DNA of 64,000 nt, from positions 458,306 through 522,305 of the forward strand of contig JAFDWQ010000001.1 in assembly GCA_018268395.1 (NCBI GenBank), in the 5' to 3' direction. Of the stretch, positions 23,819 to 31,733 are shown in pieces. Under the pieces are notes generated by a model that ran no database searches, was not told where the DNA came from, and was given only the letters and a program-made list of their open reading frames with translations. Each line of letters opens with the position of its first letter. Position 1 is the stretch's first letter. The stretch is from Armatimonadota bacterium. Its GTDB lineage: Bacteria; Armatimonadota; Fimbriimonadia; Fimbriimonadales; Fimbriimonadaceae. Made by a program: the position numbers and the translations under genes.

Positions 23819-24965
23819 TGCTTTGACCTCCTTTCGTCTCGAATCCGTGCTCGATCGCAGAGACGGCCAGCCCCACGGACACGGCGTACGTCTCTTGTCG
23901 GAGCGACACTTCCTGAAAACTTTCTGCGTCGACCTCGGCCAACATTCCCGTAAAGGGACGCGCCGTCTCGACCCTCAATCCGAGGTTCTCGCCTAGGAAC
24001 TCGGCGAATCCGCGCAGGCCGACGAGCCCGCCGCACAAGACTAAATGATCGAGGATGCCGGCGTAGCTCCTTTCCGGATGGAGGGAGCGGAAGTACCGCA
24101 AGAGCCTGAGGAATTCCCGGACCAGCTTGTTGAGCTCCCCGGAAATGTTGGCGATGGACGTGCACCCGTCGTCCTCGATCACGACCGTCCCGTCGCGCCG
24201 GAGAGACGTCGTCGGGAGGGCCAAGAAGGCTTGAGCCTCTTCGACCGTGATGTCCAACGAGTTCGCGAGGGCGTTCGAGACCAGTCGAGAACCGAACTTG
24301 ACACTTCGGATGAACTGCAAGGTCTGGTTTTGGACGACGTACATGTGCGTGGTCCGACCGCCGACGTCGATGATCGTCAACGACGCGTTCCACCACAGGG
24401 CGCCCCGCTCCGAGAGCCGACGTTCGACGAGCCTCAAGACCGATTGGGCCTCGAGTTCGGCCGCGATAGGCTGGAACCCGGCGTGAAGGATCGCCTCAGC
24501 CCGGCTGTCGACCACGGAACGCGGAACGGCGATGACGAGCGATTGAGGCGCGTTCTCTCCGTTCGCGGCCGGAAGAGTGGTCGCCTCGACGTAGGCGTCG
24601 TCCACCGGGAACGGGAGATGGCGGCGGACCTTGATCCGGGCCGCGCCCCGAAGCTCTTCGCCTTGGACGGGCGGCAGCGTGACCCATCGAAGCGTCGCTG
24701 CGCTGCTTGGGATCGAGAACACGGTCGGCAATGGGACGACTTCGTTCGCCCTGGCCCACTCCTTCAACTGCTTGCCGAAGGTCTTCGGGTTCTTCAGGAC
24801 GTGGTGGTCCATAGGATCGGACGCCATTTCAAGGGCGACGGCCTTGCGGATCGCCAGACGGTCCGAATTGCTCCGGGCGACGACGAGTTTGGCGTAGCTC
24901 GAACCGATGTCGAGCCCCAGAACGGACTTCGACGTGACGCTCGTGCGGTCGAGCGTGGCCTTCAT
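23784..24965 (-). CDS. pilM: PilM, actin-like ATPase of pilus assembly
   Basis: 393 aa, cytoplasmic FtsA/PilM fold: LGLDIGSSYAKLVVARS (phosphate 1 loop), WVTLPPVQGEELRGAARIKV, SLTIIDVGGRTTHMYVV (phosphate 2), ILDHLVLCGGLVGLRG (adenosine loop). It binds the PilN N-terminal tail. Its start overlaps the stop of the HD-GYP gene (ATGA), so the sensor and assembly genes are translationally coupled. Confidence 0.9.
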   Translation of the reverse strand: MKATLDRTSVTSKSVLGLDIGSSYAKLVVARSNSDRLAIRKAVALEMASDPMDHHVLKNPKTFGKQLKEWARANEVVPLPTVFSIPSSAATLRWVTLPPVQGEELRGAARIKVRRHLPFPVDDAYVEATTLPAANGENAPQSLVIAVPRSVVDSRAEAILHAGFQPIAAELEAQSVLRLVERRLSERGALWWNASLTIIDVGGRTTHMYVVQNQTLQFIRSVKFGSRLVSNALANSLDITVEEAQAFLALPTTSLRRDGTVVIEDDGCTSIANISGELNKLVREFLRLLRYFRSLHPERSYAGILDHLVLCGGLVGLRGFAEFLGENLGLRVETARPFTGMLAEVDAESFQEVSLRQETYAVSVGLAVSAIEHGFETKGGQSSESEFHWKRGA

Positions 24966-26614
24966 GCCGCTTGACGGACCTCCGGTTGCCAGTACTGCTG
25001 GTAACAGGCCTGCATGCGGGCCGACGGCAAGAGCTCACGGAGCGCCTCGACGACGACCGGATCGAACTGGATCCCCGCGCCCCGGCTAAGCTCTGCGAAC
25101 ACCGTGTCGAGGTCCATCACGCCCCGGTACGGCCTCCTCGAACTCATCGCGTCAAAGGCGTCCGCGACGCAGACGATGCGCAACGACGGCGGCAGTTCAC
25201 CGCCTTTCAACTTGTCCGGATATCCGCTACCGTCGAGCTTCTCGTGGTGGTTCCGGATGATCATGAGGACGCCTTCCGGAAGCATCAGCGGTTTGCAGAT
25301 CTCGTACCCGATGACCGGGTGCGACTTCATGATCACGAACTCTTCGTCGGTCAGGCGCCCGGGCTTGTTGAGGACGGCGTCGGGGACGCCGATCTTGCCG
25401 ATGTCGTGAAGGATCGTCCCGATCCTCAGCTCTTCGATGGCCTCTGCGCTGAACCCGAGGTGTTCGGCCAACATGACCGACACGTCGCAGACGCGTTGAG
25501 AGTGGCCTCGCGTGTACTCGTCGCGGGCTTCTAGGGCGGTGGCCAGGCTTTGTAGGGTCCGAAGGAACGTCGAAATCTGGCGGCCCTCCATCCTGGCGTT
25601 CGAAACCGCGACCGCCATCAACGAGCCCATGCTGCAAAGCAGTTCCATGTCTTCGGGCCCGAACGGCGCGCCCGCCGGGTCGCCGACGACGGTCAATGCG
25701 CCTAAAGTCTGTTCGCGGCCGCTCTCCTGCGTCCCGATGAGGATGCGGGAGGAGAGGGGCACGCTGATGACGGAGCGGACGCCCAGGTCGACGCCGTCGC
25801 ATTCCACCGCTTGCCGCTCCTTGTTCCGGAGCGCGATCGGCTGGCTCATTTCGACGACGTAGCCGGAGAGGCCTTCGCCGACCTGCAGCGTCGGCGGCAC
25901 CGGAAACTCGCCCTTTGCGCCATAGGCGACCTCCGTCCGAAGGAGGTCGGTCTGCTCTTCGTCGACGACCATGACGTAACCCGATTCGCCCGCGACCTCG
26001 TCCACGGCGACTTTCAGGATCCGGGACAGCATCGAGATGAGGTCGCGGCTACCGGCCAGCGCCGAGGAACACGAGATCATCGCGCCGAAGCGCCGGTCGT
26101 GCTGGTGGAGCTTCTCTTCGCGGACGCTGAGGAGCAGGATCAGGTACGAGAACACGGCGGTCAAGATCGCGCAGAACTCGATGACCGCGAACTTCATGGC
26201 GGTCACGGCTCCGACCGCGAACGTGACGCCCGTCACCGCGACGACCAGTCCGGCGAAGGCCGCAAGCCGCGGTTTGTCGCGCCTTGCGGAGGCTTCTGAA
26301 ATCAGGAGGGGTACGACGCCCAGCCACATGTTGTCGGACCGGAACGTCGGTGAAAGGGCCAGACCGGAACAGACCACGCAGTCCAGTCCTCGGACGACGG
26401 TCACGATCTTCGAGCCCGTGGCCTCATAGCGCCGCTGGTCGCGGCAAGCCCACTCGGCGACCAGCCCGCCGACGACGAGGAGGCCGAAGACGGTCAGGTC
26501 GATCGGGGTCAAGCGGCTGGAACACCAGAGCGCGGCCAACCCGAGCAGCAAGAGCCACCTTAAGCGAAGGTTGCGGACCTCGAGAAGCCTTTCCCTGTTC
26601 TGTGGGCCGTTCAT
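24962..26614 (-). CDS. Membrane GAF-HD-GYP c-di-GMP phosphodiesterase
   Basis: 550 aa from ATG 26614. The N-terminal 190 residues hold about six membrane segments (LRWLLLLGLAALW, FAVIEFCAILTAVFSYLILLL). A GAF domain (about 210-355: GESGYVMVVDEEQTDLL, VRSVISVPLSSR, LGALTVVGD) precedes the HD-GYP domain (about 365-545), which has HDIGKIGVPD, NHHEKLDGSGYPDKL and VADAFDAMSS; all catalytic metal ligands look intact. It should degrade c-di-GMP in response to a GAF-sensed ligand. First gene of the pilM-gspG operon, so control of assembly by c-di-GMP is the natural inference. Confidence 0.9.
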   Translation of the reverse strand: MNGPQNRERLLEVRNLRLRWLLLLGLAALWCSSRLTPIDLTVFGLLVVGGLVAEWACRDQRRYEATGSKIVTVVRGLDCVVCSGLALSPTFRSDNMWLGVVPLLISEASARRDKPRLAAFAGLVVAVTGVTFAVGAVTAMKFAVIEFCAILTAVFSYLILLLSVREEKLHQHDRRFGAMISCSSALAGSRDLISMLSRILKVAVDEVAGESGYVMVVDEEQTDLLRTEVAYGAKGEFPVPPTLQVGEGLSGYVVEMSQPIALRNKERQAVECDGVDLGVRSVISVPLSSRILIGTQESGREQTLGALTVVGDPAGAPFGPEDMELLCSMGSLMAVAVSNARMEGRQISTFLRTLQSLATALEARDEYTRGHSQRVCDVSVMLAEHLGFSAEAIEELRIGTILHDIGKIGVPDAVLNKPGRLTDEEFVIMKSHPVIGYEICKPLMLPEGVLMIIRNHHEKLDGSGYPDKLKGGELPPSLRIVCVADAFDAMSSRRPYRGVMDLDTVFAELSRGAGIQFDPVVVEALRELLPSARMQACYQQYWQPEVRQAA

Positions 26615-26764
26615 GTGCAGAAACCTGTTGGACGCAGCGCGGTGCCCCCCGTAATGTTGTCGGGGGAGAAATCGATACTCTTCAGGGCGCAAAGGCCCTT
26701 TCCAACCCGACGGTCAGGTTCGGAACGGCTAGAGACAGGGCGAGCGACGACCGACGATTCCGTT
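26615..26764. other. Divergent intergenic leader with two hairpins
   Basis: 150 bp between the HD-GYP gene and the prepilin genes. On the plus strand it contains CCCCCG...CGGGGG at about 26647-26668, AGGGC-GCAAAG-GCCCT at about 26690-26706, and CCGA...TCGG near 26716. The CGCAAAG word recalls c-di-GMP-I riboswitches, but the remaining conserved elements are not present. Confidence 0.3.
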
Positions 26765-27166
26765 GTGAGGCGCTCTCAGCGGACTGCGGGCACGTCGATG
26801 GTCGAGATCTTGATCGCCGTCGCGTTCCTTGCCGTCTGTGCCGTCTCGATCCTGGACGCCGTCTTCTCGGCGAACGGGCAAGCCTCTTACGCCGCCCGTC
26901 GCAACCTCGTCTTGGTCGAACTGAAGAACGAAGTCGAATCGGCCCGGGGTTTGGCCGCCAACGGTGTCCTGACCGAAAGGAACGGCTCGGAAGACCGGGA
27001 GCTCCCCGGAATCCCGGGCAAAGTCACGGTCCAGACCGTGGTCAGGCTTCAAACAGGTTCGCTCACGCTGTTCGACGTCACCTGCCAGGCTCAATGGCAG
27101 GACGAGACCTCGTCCGGCGCAAGAACCGAATCCACAAAACTGTCGACGGTGGTGTGGCAGCCATGA
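26765..27166 (+). CDS. Prepilin-like protein (GspI/PilV type)
   Basis: 133 aa from GTG 26765. The leader peptide RRSQRTAG is followed by the helix TSMVEILIAVAFLAVCAVSI with Glu at +5, so it is a prepilin peptidase substrate. The rest is a short globular domain (VVRLQTGSLTLFDVTCQAQW). By analogy with PilV/GspI it would be a minor tip pilin. The frame extends upstream but without recognisable sequence. It overlaps the next gene by 4 bp. Confidence 0.75.
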   Translation: MRRSQRTAGTSMVEILIAVAFLAVCAVSILDAVFSANGQASYAARRNLVLVELKNEVESARGLAANGVLTERNGSEDRELPGIPGKVTVQTVVRLQTGSLTLFDVTCQAQWQDETSSGARTESTKLSTVVWQP

Positions 27167-27816
27167 AACGGCGCGGCTTTACCATGATCGAATTGATGAT
27201 GACGGTCGCTCTGAGCGCGATGGTCATCGGCGTCATGGCCGGTATGTACGGGTTCACGTCGACCCGATTGGCCGACGCCTACACCAAGGCCGTGCTCGTC
27301 GACCAGACGACGGACGTCGCCGATAGGATCGAAGCGTCGTTCCGGAACGCCACCGTGTGCATCGAACAAGACGGGGGCAACGCCGTCCAGTGCCTGATGC
27401 CCGCCAACGGCGTCGACACCGACGGCGACGGACATTTGGACACCTACTATCCGGACGACAACAACGCCGACGGGACGGGCGCGTACTCGGCCGGCAACTA
27501 CGTCTGGTTCTTCATGGCCGGCGCCAGCAGCACCTACAAGTCAGGGTCTGGCTTCCTGTGGCGTGCGGAAAAGTCCAACAGTTCGGATCCTTCGCTGGGG
27601 GACATCGACCGGACGTTCTCGCACTACTACAACACCAGGCTCCGCTACCCGCTCGTCAAGTCCGTCACCTTTACCGTCGACATGGCCGAACACACCGTGA
27701 CGTTCAAGGTCGTCGGCACGACCCGACTGTCCGAGGAGTCCACGACCAACGCGACCGAGGACGGCACGATCCGGACGATGACCGTCAAGCGCAAAGTCCG
27801 CTGGAGGAACGGATGA
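27163..27816 (+). CDS. Prepilin-like protein (GspJ/PilW type)
   Basis: 217 aa from ATG 27163. MKRRGFTMIELMMTVALSAM is a full prepilin signature (cleavage G^F, Glu at +5). The C-terminal domain has a Ca-binding-like Asp cluster (GVDTDGDGHLDTYYPDDNN) of the kind found in calcium-stabilised pseudopilins and dockerin loops. Likely a minor pseudopilin. Stop overlaps the start of the following gene. Confidence 0.8.
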   Translation: MKRRGFTMIELMMTVALSAMVIGVMAGMYGFTSTRLADAYTKAVLVDQTTDVADRIEASFRNATVCIEQDGGNAVQCLMPANGVDTDGDGHLDTYYPDDNNADGTGAYSAGNYVWFFMAGASSTYKSGSGFLWRAEKSNSSDPSLGDIDRTFSHYYNTRLRYPLVKSVTFTVDMAEHTVTFKVVGTTRLSEESTTNATEDGTIRTMTVKRKVRWRNG

Positions 27817-28898
27817 ACCGAAAGCGCCGAGGCAGCGTCGCCGTTTTGGCCATGGTCATGACCGTCTCGACGACCGCCTTGGCCTTGGCCCTCGTGGCGC
27901 TGAGCGGCTCCGTCCGGACCAAAGAGACGCGCCTTGAAGACCGACGGACCGCGCAAGACGCGTTCGACGGCGCCGTCGACACGATCGTCGACCGCGCCGA
28001 CCGAGGAGTGTTGGTCCTGCCGGACTCCTTGAGCCTCCGGATCGGCGACTCGGAAGTGTCGGTCGACGTTTCCGACGCCACCGGGCTCAACATCGACCTC
28101 CTCGGTATCTCCGTCACGACGAGCGCGTATGCCATCCTCGTCGACGCGTCCGTGAAGACGGCCCACGGGACGTACAAGTACAAAAGAGTGATCGGACGGG
28201 GGCGGCTCTCCAGCCCGTGGTACCAAGCCCTCTATCTGGACGAGGGATTGACCACTCTGCGGGTGATCAAGACCGGATCCCCCGGCCTTGAAGGCGACGC
28301 CTGGTTCAACGGCTCGGTCACCTTTCTCGGACTCGGAACGTCGTTCGACGGCGATCTCACCGCGACCGGGCTGATCCTGCCATTGACGGTCAGCGTCTCG
28401 GGGAAGAAGACCGCGAGCTCCCGACCGATCGCTTTTCCGACCGTCGTCCCGGCCCAATATTCGGCGGTCGCGACGACGACGTATTCCACCGACAAGACCT
28501 TCGACGGACTGGTGTTCGTCTCACCGGGCGCCGGCGCCTACCCTCTGATCTTCGTCAACGGTAACCTCACCATCAAGGGCGACATCACCGGATCCGGCGT
28601 CATCTTTGCGACCAGGGTCACGATCAACGGCAACGTCCGGACGGGCGTGAACGACCACGTGGTGATCATCACGAACGGGAACATGGACATCGATCCTGGT
28701 GCGAACTCGATCGACGCTTACCTCTACTGCGGGAACAAGCTGACGATCGGCACCACTGGGACGATGCGCTCCTTCTTGTCCGGCGTCGTCACCAAGTCGG
28801 TCTCCATCGGCGACAACGTGACCTTTAGCTGTGACCCGTACGTTCGGGACAACCCCGCCGAAGCTTTCAAGTTGAAACTGCCCGGCTTCTGGCCTTGA
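27813..28898 (+). CDS. PilX-like surface protein with beta-solenoid C-terminus
   Basis: 361 aa from ATG 27813. N-terminus RKRRGSVAVLAMVMTVSTTA has the PilX-like layout (short basic leader ending in G, then a helix), but no Glu at +5. The second half is a run of short beta repeats (GNLTIKGDITGSGVIFATRV, TINGNVRTGVNDHVVII, NSIDAYLYCGNKLTIGTT) that look like a bactofilin-like/beta-solenoid fold. Probably a minor pilus or matrix component secreted with the two pilins before it. Its last 32 bases overlap the repeat gene on the other strand. Confidence 0.6.
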   Translation: MNRKRRGSVAVLAMVMTVSTTALALALVALSGSVRTKETRLEDRRTAQDAFDGAVDTIVDRADRGVLVLPDSLSLRIGDSEVSVDVSDATGLNIDLLGISVTTSAYAILVDASVKTAHGTYKYKRVIGRGRLSSPWYQALYLDEGLTTLRVIKTGSPGLEGDAWFNGSVTFLGLGTSFDGDLTATGLILPLTVSVSGKKTASSRPIAFPTVVPAQYSAVATTTYSTDKTFDGLVFVSPGAGAYPLIFVNGNLTIKGDITGSGVIFATRVTINGNVRTGVNDHVVIITNGNMDIDPGANSIDAYLYCGNKLTIGTTGTMRSFLSGVVTKSVSIGDNVTFSCDPYVRDNPAEAFKLKLPGFWP

Positions 28899-29289
28899 AC
28901 CCGCCTTGCACGGCTTTGCGGTCGATCTCAGTGGCTTTGCGGTCGCTTAGCATGGCTTTGCGGTCGATCTCAGTGGCTTGGCGGTCGCTTAGCATGGCTT
29001 TGCGGTCGCCCTGAATGGCTTTACAGTCGCTCTGAATGGCTTTACTGTCGCTCTGAATGGCTTTACAGTCGCTCTGAATGGCTTTACAGTTGCCCTGAAT
29101 GGCTTTACAGTCGCCCTGAATGGCTTTGCGGTCGCCCTGAATGGCTTTACAGTCGCCCTGAATGGCTTTGCGGTCGCCCTGAATGGCTTTACAGTCGCCC
29201 TGAGTGGCTTTGCAGTCGCTTTCAACGGCTTCGAGGCGCCAACGAACGCTCTCCGAGTGCTCGGACGACGTTTTCGTCACATCGGACAC
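28867..29289 (-). CDS. Heptad-repeat protein, probable coiled coil
   Basis: 140 aa from GTG 29289 (a second GTG lies at 29280). The body is built of 7-residue units with consensus SDxKAIQ (variants GDCKAIQ, GDRKAIQ, IDRKATE, SDRKAML), one unit per 21 bp, which would give a long continuous alpha-helical coiled coil. No enzyme domain, signal or membrane segment. The N-terminal 25 residues (SDVTKTSSEHSESVRWRLEA) are unique. No Shine-Dalgarno, so expression is uncertain; all three frames of the repeat are open because 21 is a multiple of 3. Cys occurs in many of the units, so disulphide cross-linking is possible. Confidence 0.5.
   Translation of the reverse strand: MSDVTKTSSEHSESVRWRLEAVESDCKATQGDCKAIQGDRKAIQGDCKAIQGDRKAIQGDCKAIQGNCKAIQSDCKAIQSDSKAIQSDCKAIQGDRKAMLSDRQATEIDRKAMLSDRKATEIDRKAVQGGFKARSRAVST
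28911..29225. repeat. 15-copy 21-bp tandem repeat
   Basis: Fifteen uninterrupted 21-bp units (plus-strand consensus TGGCTTTACAGTCGCCCTGAA). Units 1-4 are of two alternating types (GATCTCAG and GCTTAGCA ends), units 5-14 a third type, suggesting separate duplication events. It keeps the reading frame, codes for heptads, and likely varies in copy number between strains. Confidence 0.95.
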
Positions 29290-29428
29290 GACGACCGGAC
29301 GTGGCGGATCGTCATGGGGCCGGGCTGGACGGTCCGGCCGGCCCAGCCTTGTCTCTTCAGGTTCAGACCATGAGGCCGAGCAGACGTCCGGACCGACGTC
29401 CGAGCGCAGAAAACAGTGAAGAAAGCGG

Positions 29429-29457
29429 TTGACTTGACGCGCGGACAGGGGTAGAGT
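29429..29457 (+). promoter_or_regulatory. Putative sigma-70 promoter for a short transcript
   Basis: TTGACT (29429-29434), 17-bp spacer, TAGAGT (29452-29457). No coding region lies downstream on this strand, only the terminator at 29481. Confidence 0.4.
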
Positions 29458-29463
29458 TGGTTT

Positions 29464-29518
29464 TTGTTTTAGAAATCGCGGTCCGAACCGGCATCCTGGT
29501 TTGCCGGTCGGACTTTTT
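29464..29518 (+). ncRNA. Candidate small RNA, about 55 nt
   Basis: Defined only by the promoter-like sequence 7 nt before it and the hairpin plus T run at its end. It contains no open frame. Its 3' half is the terminator hairpin. It lies beyond the end of the REC-GGDEF-HD-GYP gene on the opposite strand. No known RNA family recognised. Confidence 0.25.
29481..29518 (+). terminator. Rho-independent terminator
   Basis: Arms GTCCGAACCGGCA (29481-29493) and TGCCGGTCGGAC (29502-29513) pair with one bulge; TTTTT follows at 29514-29518. Read on the minus strand the hairpin lacks a T run, so it serves plus-strand transcripts. Confidence 0.7.
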
Positions 29519-29530
29519 CTCCCCGCGGTT

Positions 29531-31117
29531 CTAAGCGACCTGGTCGCCGGCTTCGGCGTCCAAGACCCTCAAGAACGATTCGACGACGTCCGGTGCGAAC
29601 TGTGTGCCGGAACAGGCCCTGATCTCGTCGACCGCCTGCCAGACCGTGACCCCGAGGCGGTGCGGCCGGTCCGCCGTCATGGCGCAAAAGGCGTCGGCGA
29701 CCGCGATCACCCTCGAGGGCAGCGGGATGTCCTCGCCCTTCAACAGGTTGGGATAGCCCTTGCCGTCCCACCGTTCGTGGAGCGCCTCGATGACCGGGGC
29801 CACGAAGCTCAAGGCCGGGATGCGCCCGACGATCTGGGCTCCGACGACGGGATGGGCCCTGACGGTCTCCCACTCTTGTTCGTTCAAGGGGCCCGCCTTT
29901 TGAAGGATGGCGTCCGGGATCGCGACTTTGCCGATGTCGTGGAGCCGGGCGGCCATGCCGATCACGTGGGCTTCCCGTTTGCCGAGCCCCATGTCGGCGG
30001 CGATGCGCAACGCGAGCGCTTCGACGGACTTCGTGTGGTCGCTCTCATAGACGTCCCGCGTCCCGACCATCGTGACCAGGGCTTCGATGACTCCGGCCAG
30101 GGCTTGTTCTTCTCGGGAGCCCTTGGTCTCGCAGAGAAGCGCGAGGCTGGCATCGGCGTCCTTGGTCGTCCGGACCTGGTTCCTCCCGAGCGACTTCGCG
30201 ACGTACATGGCGCGGTCGGCGGCTTCGACGACCGTCCCCAGGTCGGCCCCGTCTTCCGGGATGCAGGCGACGCCGATGGAGCAGGTCACAAGGGCCTCCG
30301 GCGCGGCTTCGAAGCGGTAGCGGCTGACCGCTTGGCGCAACCTTTCGGCGACGGTGAGCCCGATTTCGACGTCGGCACTCGGCAGGACGACGACGAACTC
30401 TTCGCCGCCCCAACGTCCGCAAAGGCCGTCGTTCCGAAGATGGTGCTTTAGGACGGCGCCGAACTCCCGGAGGACCGAGTCACCGCAAATGTGCCCGAAG
30501 CTGTCGTTCAAGGCCTTGAAGTGGTCCAGGTCGAGGAACAGGACGCAAGCGGTCAGGCCTTCTTCCAGACACTTTCGCGACTCTGCGAGGAGCGTCGTCA
30601 CGATGGAGCCGTGGTTCGCAAGACCGGTCAGTGGATCGGTCCTCGCGATGTGCTCGAGCCGGGCGTTCTCCGCTTCAAGACGGGCGGCCTGTCGGGCCAC
30701 TTGCTCGGCGAGTTGCAGGTCTCGGAGTTTGGCGACGTCCTGCGCTTGCTTCAGTTTGAGCAGTGCGAGGATCCGGACGTTCAGTTCGGTGGGGTCGACC
30801 GGGCGGCAGATAAAGTCGTTGACGCCCGCTTGGACCGCGTCCAGGTGGCCTGCCATTCCTGTGACCGCCGTGAGCATGATCACGGGCACGTCCGCGCGCC
30901 CGTGACCGTGGCGCACCTTGCGGGTGAAGTCGATGCCCGAGCCGTCGTCCAACCGCGATGCGACGAGGACGAGGTCGATCGAGGCGTCGAGGGCGTCCCA
31001 AGCCTCTCCGACCGTCCGGCATTTCCGGCACTGGAAGCCCTGGCCGGCCAACACCGAACAAAGTTCGGCGTTACAATCGCCGTCCGGATCGACGACCATG
31101 ATCCACGGTCCGCTCAA
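29531..31117 (-). CDS. Response regulator with GGDEF and HD-GYP domains
   Basis: 528 aa from TTG 31117 (AAGGAG 12 nt upstream); the open frame continues upstream but with degraded codon use, and ATG 31099 is another option. Residues about 5-120: receiver domain (IMVVDPDGDCNAEL, LVLVASRLDDGSGIDF, PVIMLTAVTGMAG). About 165-325: GGDEF with intact RWGGEEFVVV active site and no canonical RxxD inhibitory site at the expected place. About 345-520: HD-GYP with ARLHDIGKVAIPD and ERWDGKGYPNLL. Both synthesis and breakdown of c-di-GMP are thus possible from one protein. No histidine kinase is adjacent. Confidence 0.9.
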   Translation of the reverse strand: MSGPWIMVVDPDGDCNAELCSVLAGQGFQCRKCRTVGEAWDALDASIDLVLVASRLDDGSGIDFTRKVRHGHGRADVPVIMLTAVTGMAGHLDAVQAGVNDFICRPVDPTELNVRILALLKLKQAQDVAKLRDLQLAEQVARQAARLEAENARLEHIARTDPLTGLANHGSIVTTLLAESRKCLEEGLTACVLFLDLDHFKALNDSFGHICGDSVLREFGAVLKHHLRNDGLCGRWGGEEFVVVLPSADVEIGLTVAERLRQAVSRYRFEAAPEALVTCSIGVACIPEDGADLGTVVEAADRAMYVAKSLGRNQVRTTKDADASLALLCETKGSREEQALAGVIEALVTMVGTRDVYESDHTKSVEALALRIAADMGLGKREAHVIGMAARLHDIGKVAIPDAILQKAGPLNEQEWETVRAHPVVGAQIVGRIPALSFVAPVIEALHERWDGKGYPNLLKGEDIPLPSRVIAVADAFCAMTADRPHRLGVTVWQAVDEIRACSGTQFAPDVVESFLRVLDAEAGDQVA

Positions 31118-31570
31118 GTCCGGGCGAGGCTCCTTGGAAGCGTGTCCCCCCGGAGCGCGAGCTGACGATCGGATCGTGCCCAAAGCCCGGCCCCTCGGCC
31201 CTGCAGGGCGAAGGTCGGACTTGCCGTTCTGGCGCCCGCCTTCCGACCGGAAGGCGCGGTACCGGCAAGGTCGCCGGCACCGTCCACATGGCTCTCGAAC
31301 ACCTTCATAATGTCGGTCGGAATCCACGTTCGGTTCAGGGCGGATCAGAGACATTCGAAGGCCTTTCCAACGGCCCTTCCGGGGCGTTTCCAGGGCATGG
31401 GCTAAGAACGTGAGCCTGCATCCCATCGGCTGCAGCGGTTCACGAACGGACGACGGGCCGAGAGCGGGGAGGGCGGACGATCATGACCCCTGACCGGGAG
31501 CGTGCGACCTGTGAGCCGGCCGACGTCTCGCCCGTCAGAGCGCGACCGACCGTCGCGAGGTAAAGGACCG
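31118..31570. other. Leader region, no supported gene
   Basis: About 450 bases. The minus-strand frame of the preceding gene continues to 31426 but the codon pattern is poor. No other gene, RNA or strong terminator seen. It ends at the left border of the Fic island. Confidence 0.4.
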
Positions 31571-31598
31571 TGGTGGAGATGATGGGATTCGAACCCAC
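31571..31598 (+). repeat. Distal att-like copy of the tRNA-Ala 3' end
   Basis: 28 bases identical to 32992-33019, covering the encoded CCA, acceptor 3' strand and T arm of tRNA-Ala. It is not a tRNA in itself: the 5' half is absent. Confidence 0.85.
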
Positions 31599-31600
31599 CG

Positions 31601-31622
31601 ATTCAGGTTCAAGGGGGTGACA
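31601..31622 (+). repeat. Left inner end of the island
   Basis: ATTCAGGTTCAA (direct repeat of 32976-32987) followed at once by GGGGGTGACA, which is the exact reverse complement of 32959-32968. Confidence 0.7.
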
Positions 31623-31668
31623 CTTTAGCCAGTGTTTCAGGCTCGGCGGGCTCGTAGACGTGCGTTTA

Positions 31669-31680
31669 GGGGTGACAGGT
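31669..31680 (+). repeat. Inverted repeat arm GGGGTGACAGGT
   Basis: Perfect 12-bp inverted match to 32956-32967. It is followed by GCCTG, as in the TGACAGGTGCCTGTCA family of REP-like palindromes that move with Y1-type transposases. Confidence 0.55.
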
Positions 31681-31733
31681 GCCTGCAAATCATCGCGCCT
31701 TGGGTCAGCGGCGGTTCGGGCTGAAATTTCCTT

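Noticed and set aside
28911-29225. Possible CRISPR array
   Set aside because: Units are adjacent with no spacers and encode heptads, so it is a coding minisatellite.
31118-31426. N-terminal extension of the REC-GGDEF-HD-GYP protein
   Set aside because: Codon third positions are less GC-biased and the sequence is Arg/Gly/Pro-rich, unlike a domain; the receiver fold begins at about 31100.
31571-31598. Second alanine tRNA
   Set aside because: Only the 3' 28 nt are present; the anticodon and D arms are missing.
31440-31688. Small minus-strand frame of 82 codons
   Set aside because: It spans the duplicated tRNA end and the island edge, and has no homology or start signal.
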